Shown here piece after piece: positions 45,062-54,039 of a stretch of 64,000 nt of DNA. The number at the start of each line of letters is the position of its first letter. Within the stretch, counting starts at the first letter, position 1. The notes beneath the pieces were generated by a model that did not search any database, had not been told where the DNA came from, and was given only the letters and a program-made list of their open reading frames with translations. The position numbers were made by a program, and so were the translations under genes. The DNA is from Strobilurus pachycystidiatus (Eukaryota; Basidiomycota; Agaricomycetes; Agaricales; Physalacriaceae), in NCBI GenBank assembly GCA_019915135.1, contig JAHLMK010000003.1:2356001-2420000 (forward strand), given 5' to 3'.

Positions 45062-45460
45062 ATGGCCTCTCTGGCACTGCAGCAGACGAGATGGATCCTG
45101 CCTAACATCTTCAAAACACCATTCCTGCGGCCCCTCATTCTCCGCACCGCCAGTCTGTCCGCGGCATGGCACATTCCATCCCTACCCTCCATCTGGGAGA
45201 CGCTCTTCCCGGCTATATTACGCGCTGTGCCCAAGAAGAAAGTGTCGCATTCGCGTAAGTCTATGCGGAGTGCTAACAAGGGACTCAACGACAAGCAGAG
45301 TGAGTGACCTGGCTAGCAAACAAAACGCCGTGTTGACTCCTGGACAGACATTGTCAGCTGCTCAGCTTGCGGGAACCCAAAACTGGCGCATCACGCATGT
45401 CCGCAGTGTATCAATTTCCTGAGGCGGCAGTACAAGAGGTTGGGATACAAAAGCAAATGA
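45062..45460 (+). CDS. MRPL32: Mitochondrial ribosomal protein bL32m
   Basis: A large-subunit mitoribosome protein. Two exons (45062-45299 and 45348-45460) give 116 aa. A targeting region (MASLALQQTRWILPNIFKTP) leads to the conserved AVPKKKVSHSRKSMRSANKGL at the mature N-terminus. The zinc ribbon follows: NIVSCSACGNPKLAHHACPQC (two CxxC pairs). It ends RQYKRLGYKSK. The mature start is probably near AVPKKK, where family members are cleaved. Confidence 0.94.
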
Positions 45461-47116
45461 AGGGAGAGCGGGTACGTGCCTTTGTGTCAATCTTTGGCAG
45501 CCAATTTATGCGTCAATTTAACTATAGTCAAGTCGCCAAGTCTTCCAGACACCCCAGTTACTCTCAGCTTTCAGTAGGACCACACTTATATGGAAGACTG
45601 AACACCACCTTGTCGCGCCTACAGTCTTGAAGAATATAAACTTTCTCCTACCGATGAGCCATACGATTGGACCTCACATGCACGTTTTGCATCCAAGTGT
45701 ATTCACCAGCTTCTATCTCATCGAGACTCCCCCCAAGTTATGACGATTTACATCAACTGACAGCACCGTAGAGTCCCTCTTGACGATCTCATACCCGCAA
45801 GAAAGCCTCTTTCTCTCTGTCAGGATCAAAATTCCAGCATCCCTTTCTTCGTTCAGATACGTCTCCGTCTATCCCTCATTGTCCACCTCCTTCACGAATC
45901 CTATCTTCACACGCGAAGGAAGAACACCTATGTCTGCTTTCGGTCCATCTTGCACCTTGCATTGAAAGGACGAGCGCCGTCGGGGTCTGCTATATACTGC
46001 CATACAGTTGGTCAAGTGGTGACGGATTGAGCCTTTCCTGAACTTGTGTACTTCGCAGATACTCATCATCTTCTCTAGAGCCATTCGGCCGTGACAAGGG
46101 TAGACCTCAACATGTGCCCAGATCCTCCTGTCGCAACAAGGCTTTCCGTTACATGTGATAACAACGTATCGCAGCGTTTGGACGATGCTATTCATCGTGC
46201 ACATACGGAACTCTTGGCCGCTACTTGCCGAAGACGAATGTCGACCAAGGCGTAGCGACGGTGGCTTCCTGTCACGGCCACCCCGAAGTTCCATTCCAGT
46301 CAGCTTGGGGCCTCACTCCGAGGAAGATATCCTCGACATCACCTCAGTCTCTCACCTTGTTGTACACTGAGCTCGTCTTTCACTGTCCATTCATCGCTCT
46401 TGCCTTGGCTGCTACGCAGGCGATGGATTATCGCAATCTCGAAAACCTGCTCTAGAGGTTGGCCATTATATCAATATTCTGCACGCGACGGTTCCGAATC
46501 CAACGTTTCAACACTTACCGATCGACGGTTCGCCTCGATCCACAAGTAGACAACACCTCGATCTCTAGAGTCAGATGGCGGCCGCCAGGTTCTGGAGCGA
46601 ATCGCGCGATCAGAGGCGCGATGCAGGTCGGGAGACGACGCGACATGTATTGATAGGCGGGAGAACCGAAACTCATTGGGATATATGCGCCATGAACCTC
46701 GATCCCGAGCAAGTCTATTTGGTGTGCACTTGTCAGCCACTGTCCAAGTTCTCGTTTAGCAAGCTAATCACGATTGCAGTGCGAACATGATACGAAACCT
46801 GGAACTGCTTCCGATGCTGCTCGGGGTACGGTACTGTTTCCGCCCAAGGATTGCTAACCGTTCTTAGGCGACGAAAGATCGGGGCCGCCGTACCGTTTCC
46901 AATCAGTGCCTCATCAAAGTCCAGGCTGCAACAAGAGTGTGCACGCTATAACTCGTCTCTAGTGTCTCACACTCTACTAGTACGAGGCAAAGCAGACGAG
47001 GACCCGCCTGGTTTACGCCGAAGAGCCGCTTTGTATCCAGGTGTGCAGGCTACAAACGGCATGCGAACAATCAGGCGATAGCTGTTGATAACCGGCCACA
47101 ATTGCGACCTTTGACA
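45461..47116. other. Unassigned region without a recognisable gene
   Basis: 1.66 kb. Several unusually long plus-strand open stretches can be chained by plausible GT-AG introns: about 45610-45740 (LEEYKLSPTDEPYDWTSHAR), about 45766-46028, 46112-46255 (RLDDAIHRAHTELLAATCRR) and about 46575-46975 (NLDPEQVYLCEHDTKPGTAS, then GPPYRFQSVPHQSPGCNKS). I recognise none, and the minus strand is also open in places (45869-46294). It may be an uncharacterised gene, a decayed one, or chance. Confidence 0.25.
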
Positions 47117-47389
47117 ATGTCAAGCTGCCCCGAGTCATTCCCGAAGAACGCCGCGAGACTCGGTCATCACATTGGTGACATGTTCATTCAGTTCAGCAGA
47201 AAAATGCAGGACACTACACAGTCCCTCATGACACTATCTGTTGAGCGGTACGTGGCGTCTCTTTGGACTGATAACCAAAGAGAGTTCCGCTGCGAACGGA
47301 GCCTCGGTACTCGTGAGTCTGTTTCCGATGAAAGGCTGGATTCCACTAAGGTCGACAGGACAGAGACAGAGTGCTCCTCCTTTCTGTAA
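47117..47389 (+). CDS. Hypothetical short ORF
   Basis: 90 codons from an ATG (MSSCPESFPKNAARLGHHIG, then DMFIQFSRKMQDTTQSLMTL) to TAA. The first half looks like an amphipathic helix; the second half looks less protein-like, so a splice near GTACGT (47250) is possible. No family recognised. It could be a small gene or an exon of something larger upstream of the F-box-like gene. Confidence 0.28.
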   Translation: MSSCPESFPKNAARLGHHIGDMFIQFSRKMQDTTQSLMTLSVERYVASLWTDNQREFRCERSLGTRESVSDERLDSTKVDRTETECSSFL

Positions 47390-47552
47390 CACCGGTCAGA
47401 TTCTCAATTTAGGACCATTCATCAGCCATCTCACTGGAATACTTGGTTTGCCGATTTGTGACGTTGCGAACGAATGTAGGGTCAAACGAGGTCGAACGCC
47501 ATTCTAGGAACCGTATCAGAGCTCATAAAAGCCAACGGCCCAAACGACACGA

Positions 47553-48743
47553 ATGGAGCCCCCCAAATTCCGTACCCCGGAGATGACGTTGCCCCAGGAG
47601 ATACTCGACGCGATTGTTGACGAGCTAAGCGATAACCCATCCGCTCTCATCGTGTGCTCTGCCACTAGCCGTCAGCTGCATTATCGAGCTGCGACCCAAC
47701 TATTTGCAGACGTGTCTCTGCATCCTGGCAATTATTGCACATTCATCGAAGTCATTGCATCGTCTCCGTACCTTGCCAACGTTGTCCGTACGTTGCGCTT
47801 GTATGGAGGACCGCTGACACGCGACCAATATCTCAACATCGACTCGACACTGCCATCCACCCTCCGAAATCTCCCCAACGTGCGCCATCTCCATATTCGA
47901 TGCGCGTTCCTCGGGCGATTCCTCGCGGAGAAAAATCCCCCGTTGTTTGACGCGTTGATGACGTTTCCCCTCCGGTCCCTCCACCTGGATGAGGTCTATC
48001 TCAAGGACCACAACGACCTTTACGAAACGGTGTCATCGATATCGTCCCTCAAAACTCTGCACGTCGGGTCGCTGCTGTCGATACCCACCCCCGCGCCCCT
48101 TACTCCGATTGATGATGTAGTTTGGACGCTCACCGAACTCTGCGTAGACATGGGATCGAGTGGACCCATCGTTCACTCGTTGCTTTCCATTGCATTGCAC
48201 AATCTGGAGACTCTAGAAGTCAACGGATGTAGCGCGTACGACATCTCGACCATCAACGGCGTGTTGTCGCGATGTCCTGTGAAGAAGCTGCGGATTGGAA
48301 GGTCGCATTTATGCACGTCTTTCAAGCAGACTTTCTGGACGAGGGATGACGGAGACACGCGGGGGCCTGGGCTTCATCTGCATCGACTTCAGGACCTGGA
48401 AATCACTGTCGCAGATTTGTATACGCAATTACAGTGGTGGGTGGATGCCTTCAGAGACGTAGATGGGAAGGATAAGCCGTGGTTAGAACACATCAGGATC
48501 AATCTGGAGATGACGATAAAAGGCACCCAGCCTCGGTCATGGTTTCAGCCAGCAAGGTGGCGAGCTCTGGCTGAAGCATTGGGTGGGGTGGCTTCACTGA
48601 AAGGCGTCACCATAGAGGGAGATCGCCACCTAATGGATCAGCTGTCCGTGATCGTAGGTGGCGAATGCGGAGTGCTGATGGACAGGAAATCGTGGACGCT
48701 GCACCATACAGGACCTTTACTATCACTCTCAAGTAGCTCCTAA
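47553..48743 (+). CDS. F-box-like / leucine-rich fungal protein
   Basis: A single-exon 396-aa protein. The N-terminus MTLPQEILDAIVDELSDNP, then VCSATSRQLHYRAATQLFADVSL, is a divergent F-box followed by the usual cysteine-switch helix. The rest forms irregular leucine-rich units (LRNLPNVRHLHIRC, PLRSLHLDEVYLKDHNDLY, SLKTLHVGSLLSI, LHNLETLEVNGC, CPVKKLRIG, LHRLQDLEITVADLY). Such proteins are the substrate receptors of SCF ubiquitin ligases and are expanded in Agaricomycetes. The target is unknown. Confidence 0.78.
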   Translation: MEPPKFRTPEMTLPQEILDAIVDELSDNPSALIVCSATSRQLHYRAATQLFADVSLHPGNYCTFIEVIASSPYLANVVRTLRLYGGPLTRDQYLNIDSTLPSTLRNLPNVRHLHIRCAFLGRFLAEKNPPLFDALMTFPLRSLHLDEVYLKDHNDLYETVSSISSLKTLHVGSLLSIPTPAPLTPIDDVVWTLTELCVDMGSSGPIVHSLLSIALHNLETLEVNGCSAYDISTINGVLSRCPVKKLRIGRSHLCTSFKQTFWTRDDGDTRGPGLHLHRLQDLEITVADLYTQLQWWVDAFRDVDGKDKPWLEHIRINLEMTIKGTQPRSWFQPARWRALAEALGGVASLKGVTIEGDRHLMDQLSVIVGGECGVLMDRKSWTLHHTGPLLSLSSSS

Positions 48744-48974
48744 TGTGGATTATGTAGTACTGAATACAAAGAGTCCAAGTGAATGAAAATTGAAACTGAA
48801 GCCGACGGACATATCACATATCACGTGAATACCGGCTACCTGATTTTTTCCTCGGCAACTTGATCATTTCTTTACCATCGACCGCGACGGGTGAACGGTA
48901 GAATCTCACTCCTCTAAACGTCTGTGCATAAACAACTCTTCTCCGACACATCCTCTAGTTTTACTGACTTTCCT

Positions 48975-50182
48975 ATGTACAGCATGGACGCCGAAATGCC
49001 TTCACAACAACTGGCCGCTAGATATGATGAAATGTCTGCCAGTATATCCTCTGCCCGGACGTTGATACAAGAGTTAAAGAACCAGTAAGCCACCCACTTA
49101 TCAGGACGATGTGTGTACGACTCATGCTATTCAGACAGTCTGATACTTCTGACGGAATCTCTCTGCTCTCACTAAAAAATCATCTCTTATTGAACTACAT
49201 TCAGTCCATGCTGATCTTGTCTTGTCGGCGCGCTCTGGGGCATTCTTTGAATGTCCGCAGTCCTCCCAAGCAGAATTTTGGCGACCCAGAGCGAGACCTC
49301 CGCGGTGACGGTGCTGGCGATCTTGTGGACTCAATGATCGAAGGTCGGATAACCTTGGAGAAGGTCAAGGCTCTAGAAGGACGCATGCGGTATCAAATTG
49401 ATAAGTTGGTTCGCCTCGCAAAGGAAGGCGACACAGTGGATGTCGGAAACGGTATATTCTCACTTCAATCTTCAAACAGACTTGGCTCAACTCATTTTTC
49501 AGATCCTCTGGCATTCCGACCCAATCCTGAAAACCTTGTCGACAACAACGAGATGCCCTCTGAAGATGAGGGCCACGAGCGTGGCGGCCAAACTACCGCT
49601 AATGATGGCCTCTATCACGCCCCAAGGCTGGCGCCCGTCCCATATGTACCCACCGCCAAAGACAAAAACAGGGAGCGCGCACCCATTCCAACTTCCTTGG
49701 CTGCGTTACGCCACACCGATCCTTCCCTTCCCTATGTCGAGTCTACTACTGGTCTCGGTTCCACGCCGTCTCTAAACAATCAATCATCCCGAGCGCGATA
49801 CCTCAAACGCCTCACGGAGTTCGAAGAAGAACAGTTCGGCCGTGTCATGCTGGGCAAGAAGGAGGCACGTAGGAGGGCGAGGGACGAAGAAACTTTGGCT
49901 ATGGGAGGTGCTCTGAGCGGGGTCGGCGAAGAAGGAAAGGGCCGCGTGCGGAGAAATCGTGGATTGGAGGATGAATTCGCCGATGTCCTGCGTGACGTTG
50001 ACCGCGTCAGTAGACAGGGTGATGGATACGAGGAGCTGAGGCAGCGAAGCAAGAGGGGAACCGTCTTGGAAAGGAGCCGGGAATCGAGGAGGGACACGGA
50101 GCCCGTAGATCCTCCTCCTGGTATGAAGCGTAAACGCTCTCGCTTCGAGATGGAGAAGAAATCCATCAAAAAGCGCAAGTGA
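48975..50182 (+). CDS. LCP5: U3 snoRNP protein LCP5 / neuroguidin (Sas10/Utp3 family)
   Basis: A nucleolar protein for 18S rRNA maturation. Three exons (48975-49084, 49135-49451 and 49503-50182) total 1107 nt for 368 aa. The Sas10/Utp3 core is DGISLLSLKNHLLLNYIQSM with the helix ILSCRRALGHS. LVDSMIEGRITLEKVKALEG and MRYQIDKLVRLAKEG follow, then DPLAFRPNPENLV. The C-terminus contains PYVPTAKDKNRERAPIP, FEEEQFGRVMLGKKEARRRA and a basic nuclear signal (MKRKRSRFEMEKKSIKKRK). A second ATG at 48984 could also be used. It converges on the F-box gene (92 bp between stops). Confidence 0.93.
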
Positions 50183-50274
50183 TTTGCGTCTCTGTTGTTG
50201 TCCTAGATGCAATACTACTGTCATCGAGTGCAATATACTCACGGGTCTACTGGACATCACAGTCAAAACGAGTG

Positions 50275-51522
50275 TTACTCGAAAGATATCAGACTCTTCG
50301 GCGGGTTGCCAACACGGACGACTTCGACGTTCGTTCGCGCTGGTACTTGCACATCCTCTGCGTGGTAGAGCTTAACCTTCTGAAACTCCCAATGCTCCGT
50401 GGCGGCAAAGTAATTCACTGGGTATGTAGGACCCTCGATCGCGATAGTCTTGACGCGCAGATTCATCACCGATGGATCCAGAGCCGTCCAAGGGACACGG
50501 GCGAGCTGGAGCGTCTTCAGTCCATGCAAGCTGTCAATCAAACTGGACTGCTCCCTGGCCTCTGACGTCCCGTTCAGAGCACGGATGCCACCCAATCGGA
50601 GTTTTCGTAGATTCGGGAGCGAGTTGGGGGAGAAATAGTAGTGGAGGGGGCAATAATATATTTCGAGATGTTGGAGGGAAGGTATGTCGAAGAGAGGACA
50701 ACGCTCCGACAGAGTCACGCGTGCCATGGCGGAAGACAATGCGAGGGAGCGCAAGGAAGGTGTGGCGGTAATAGGCACATTCGTCGCTGTTTCTGCTGAG
50801 TCTAGGATGGTAAGATAGGGAAGGACAAGGATCTGGAGTCGTTCAAGGAGCAAAATTGCCTGTAGCTCTGCGATGGTTATCGCAAGATTAGGAGCAACGA
50901 GCTTGGTGATCTTTCGATAGGAACTATGGGTGAAGAGATTTTGTGGGAGCTGGAAGTTGGGCATGAGCTCGAGACGTTGCAAGCGTTCGAGCTGCAACGG
51001 AGGAAGATTGTACCGATCCATCCCAGTATCGCTTTCATCCTGTGTGGGTTCAAGGATAACGAGGGTAGTGACGAGGTGCATTCCCGTGTAGCTCGAGAGT
51101 GCGGAAATGACAACGGTGGGTGCATCACGGGCAATACGAAGTCTGACGAGATCACGATTTGCGGACTGGACGCGGTTCGTTAACCCTTCGAGATAGTCAA
51201 CGTAATCGGCGGACATGGTCTCCAACAGCTGCCTGGCACATGTTATGTCGTCGAGGGAGGATACCCGGACAACTCGATTTCGGCGACGAGCTATGGAATC
51301 CCACTTCCTGCAGACAAGGCGCGCGATACAGATGTCGCCACCATCAAGGTGGGATAAGATCTGCACGACGATCTCCCTTGGCAGTTTCGAGAATGGGACA
51401 GTAGTCGGTTGCGTGCTGTGGGCACGAGCGTCTGGCAGTGAAATCAAAGCCGTCGGTGGCGCTATTCCCATGACACGAGATATAAAGGCATGGCTACTGT
51501 AAAGCAAAGCTGAGAGAACCAT
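50275..51522 (-). CDS. F-box protein
   Basis: A single-exon 415-aa protein. ATG at 51522 (MVLSALLYSSHAFISRVMG); an internal ATG at 51471 (MGIAPPTALIS) would remove the odd hydrophobic lead. The F-box is at residues ~43-85: FSKLPREIVVQILSHLDGGDICIARLVCRKWDSIARR. Irregular leucine-rich repeats follow (QLERLQRLELMPNFQL, LLLERLQILVLPYLTIL, SLRSLALSSAMARV, PSLQHLEIYYCPL, LPNLRKLRLGGIRAL, GLKTLQLARVPW). It is probably an SCF adaptor; the substrate is unknown. Confidence 0.85.
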   Translation of the reverse strand: MVLSALLYSSHAFISRVMGIAPPTALISLPDARAHSTQPTTVPFSKLPREIVVQILSHLDGGDICIARLVCRKWDSIARRRNRVVRVSSLDDITCARQLLETMSADYVDYLEGLTNRVQSANRDLVRLRIARDAPTVVISALSSYTGMHLVTTLVILEPTQDESDTGMDRYNLPPLQLERLQRLELMPNFQLPQNLFTHSSYRKITKLVAPNLAITIAELQAILLLERLQILVLPYLTILDSAETATNVPITATPSLRSLALSSAMARVTLSERCPLFDIPSLQHLEIYYCPLHYYFSPNSLPNLRKLRLGGIRALNGTSEAREQSSLIDSLHGLKTLQLARVPWTALDPSVMNLRVKTIAIEGPTYPVNYFAATEHWEFQKVKLYHAEDVQVPARTNVEVVRVGNPPKSLISFE

Positions 51523-51650
51523 GGGCGAGATGGGGTGAGCGCTGACGAGCTGTAGTTAGCAGCTTTATGCTGTTCTTGACATGCCCATAGATTCCGTGGG
51601 TCATTTGAGTGATGTGCCTTGCTGGGGAGCCGCGGTAGACACACAGCAAA

Positions 51651-52177
51651 TCACTGCAACCTTTCAGACTGCGGCGCTGCGGCATCATCGCGTCGAACGA
51701 GGAGCTGTGGGCGGAGGTCAAGAAGTGCTGGGATGGCCGACTCGTGGAGGCGAATGATCTGTATGCCAGTGGTTCGGACTACCTGCATGGCTTTGGGATT
51801 TCTGGCATACATAGGTTCTAAACCTGTTTGCAGCGCCGAACGCGTGAGCTTGTGTTTGATCGCAAAATGTCCCAGGAGTCGCCGCCAGTCGTGATCAATT
51901 ACTGTGCCTTGGGACATACAGCTTCGTTGAACAAAGGCCCAGGCTTGATCTTTACATCTATCAAACATAGGGCTGTCCAGAGGCTGTCGGACACCCAAGA
52001 GAGAGGCCCGTTGTGGTGATTGGATCGCAAAACGTGGGGCAACCTTCTTGATCACTCGAGTAATCGGAAAGACGCAACAACGTGAACATTCTTGCACGGC
52101 TAAATGAAATGAGCGTCCCGGGATGAGTCATGTAGTATATATCCACCAGCTGCGTGAAGTCCAAAGCATTCCAGCAT
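51651..52177 (-). CDS. Hypothetical protein, start uncertain
   Basis: A long open frame on the minus strand (to the stop at 51651) extends upstream across a 50-nt GT-AG intron (about 52101-52150) to an exon reading MLECFGLHAAA, joined to VQECSRCCVFPITRVIKK. The body looks protein-like: FDRCKDQAWAFVQRSCMSQG, HDWRRLLGHFAIKHKLTRS, NPKAMQVVRTTGIQIIRLHE, SAIPALLDLRPQLLVRRDD. I do not recognise it. Another exon may lie upstream (YYPCRVD precedes the ATG in frame). It sits between the F-box gene and MED9, all on the minus strand. Confidence 0.42.
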
Positions 52178-52333
52178 ATCGACTCTGCAAGGGTAGTATC
52201 TCGTCTGGAAAACAACCACAAAGGATAAAGTCATGTGTAGCTCTTGCGAGCAGAGCCATGTTTTGCATCTGCGGCTCTAGGTCGTGGGAGAGTCTGTTCT
52301 CCAAGCGCTGAGGTAACGTAGTTCGAGTGCCAG

Positions 52334-52828
52334 CTAGGTCGCAGGCGTTGATGCTGTCGAATCCATGTCCGCCATTGTCACATCGTTGTCCACTTTTTGG
52401 GACGCAGACTTGAAGTTCTCCACTTGGATAGCGAATTCCGCCAGCTGATCTCTGCATCACGTCGCGTCAGGATCGCGTCGGAAAACATGCTGCTGATAGC
52501 CTACCGCTTACGATCCCGTACATCTTCGAGCATGTTTATGATCGCGTCTTGTTCACTTGTCGTCAGTTCTCCGCCTGGGAGATTGATAGCGAGCTCTTTG
52601 GCTTGGGCCAAGGAGGATTTAAAGTCGTTGGTCTGATATCCATATGAGTAAGGCTTTATATGCGTGAGGAAGCCAGCCTACAGCCTGCAACAAGACTTGT
52701 CGTCCTTGAACAGTGGCAGTCGTGCCTGCATCCAGCTCTAGTATCGCCACAAGCTTTCCTAACAGGCTGGCATACAATGAAGTCGGCAGGCTGTTTCCAC
52801 TGCTATTAGGCCTGTCGAAATTGGACAT
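52334..52828 (-). CDS. MED9: Mediator complex subunit 9 (MED9)
   Basis: A middle-module Mediator subunit in RNA polymerase II transcription. Three exons (52828-52682, 52632-52505 and 52451-52334) total 393 nt for 130 aa. ATG at 52828 (MSNFDRPNSSGNSLPTSLYA) leads to LLGKLVAILELDAGT and QGRQVLLQATNDFKSSLAQA. KELAINLPGGELTTSEQDAI and MLEDVRDRKRDQLAEFAIQV follow, two helices typical of Med9/Cse2. A short acidic tail ends the protein (MADMDSTASTPAT). The assignment rests on the helix pattern, since Med9 diverges fast. Confidence 0.75.
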
Positions 52829-52930
52829 GGTGGAAAGAGGCAAGCGTGCCCTGGCAGGCAGGCAGTCCTGCTCCGTAGAAACATTAACACAACAGGTTAC
52901 ACAAAGTTACTTGATAGGGCTCATATAGCA

Positions 52931-53002
52931 TCTCTGATAGTATATCGGTTAGTACACGCGCCTGTCACGCGCGAAAGCTGGGTTCGACTCCCAGTCAGAG
53001 AG
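52931..53002 (+). tRNA. tRNA-Asp (GUC)
   Basis: A 72-nt cloverleaf without intron. The acceptor stem pairs TCTCTGA with TCAGAGA, then discriminator G. The D-arm is GTAT/GTAC, and the anticodon stem is CGCGC/GCGCG around CTGTCAC (anticodon GTC). The T-arm is CTGGG TTCGACT CCCAG. Box B GGTTCGACTCC is intact. A T-run about 25 bp downstream is a possible Pol III terminator. It lies between the divergent MED9 and LSM1 genes. Confidence 0.95.
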
Positions 53003-53212
53003 TTGAGCAATGTCACTGGCCGAAAGAATTTTTCTCCTCTTCTACTATACCAGGCGCCAAGCACAACATTTTTATTATTCAATGGTCAAACAATAAATCG
53101 CAATCTCATGGGTCAGATTGAGTATGTATTTGGGCCATGGGGATACTCTGAGTTTTGACTGGGTCTTTACATGTCTTTGGTTGTGACGCCAGCGGGCGTG
53201 ACGGTGACATAG

Positions 53213-53797
53213 ATGGATTCACTCATACCCTTCACGACGTCTGGCTCCCTAGTGGATTGCGTCGACAGTATGTCCCCTCTCCGGACTCCTCTACACCCTA
53301 CGCCTCCCTGACATGCCCAGGGAAGATGCTTGTCATCCTCAGAGACGGCCGCAAACTCCAAGGTGTCCTCCGGTCCTATGATCAATTCGGTCAGTACTTC
53401 TCCGCAGGCGACCGCATCCCCCGCCGTGCTCACACAGTCCGTCCAGCAAATCTCGTCTTGGAGGACACAATCGAGCGGATATACCACAAGAACGCATACG
53501 CCGACTTTCCGCGCGGCTTATTTCTCATCCGTGGCGAGAATGTTGTTTTGTTGGGCGAGATTGTGCGTCATCTACCCAGTGTGTTGGGTGGGACACGCCA
53601 AAAACTGACTGTGTACCTCGTCTTAGGATTTAGACAAAGAAGACGAGGTTCCTCTACGACAAGTGGACTACCCAACACTGGAGCCCTACCATCACGCGGA
53701 GATCGAAGGCAAGAAACAGCGCGAAGAGATAAAAGCACAAATCCTATTTGACCAAAAGGGCTTTTGCAAGGAAGGCGGCGAGGGCGATGGCTATTGA
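53213..53797 (+). CDS. LSM1: Sm-like protein LSM1
   Basis: The subunit that defines the cytoplasmic Lsm1-7 ring in mRNA decapping. Four exons (53213-53267, 53321-53389, 53447-53562 and 53627-53797) total 411 nt for 136 aa. It starts [20 protein letters not shown]. Sm motif 1 is [29 protein letters not shown], then [32 protein letters not shown] (Sm motif 2 LFLIRGENV). The Lsm1-type C-terminal extension is [20 protein letters not shown]. Confidence 0.96.
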
Positions 53798-54039
53798 GAG
53801 GGACTGTTTGCTGTGTTACTGTTACTTTATCCCACAGGCGGCTGCGGCATGCCCAGGAGGACCCATCTCTACAATACTGATGCGCGTCCGGCTCTTACTA
53901 CTTATGAGCGTGTATCTTAGTCAATGCAATGTGTGTTTTCAACTCCACTCGGAACAAAAAAATGCTACAAAAAAGGGACAAATGAGTACGTATGATAGCG
54001 ATACAATGGCAGTGAGTCAGTCGTGAATGCAAACAGTGT

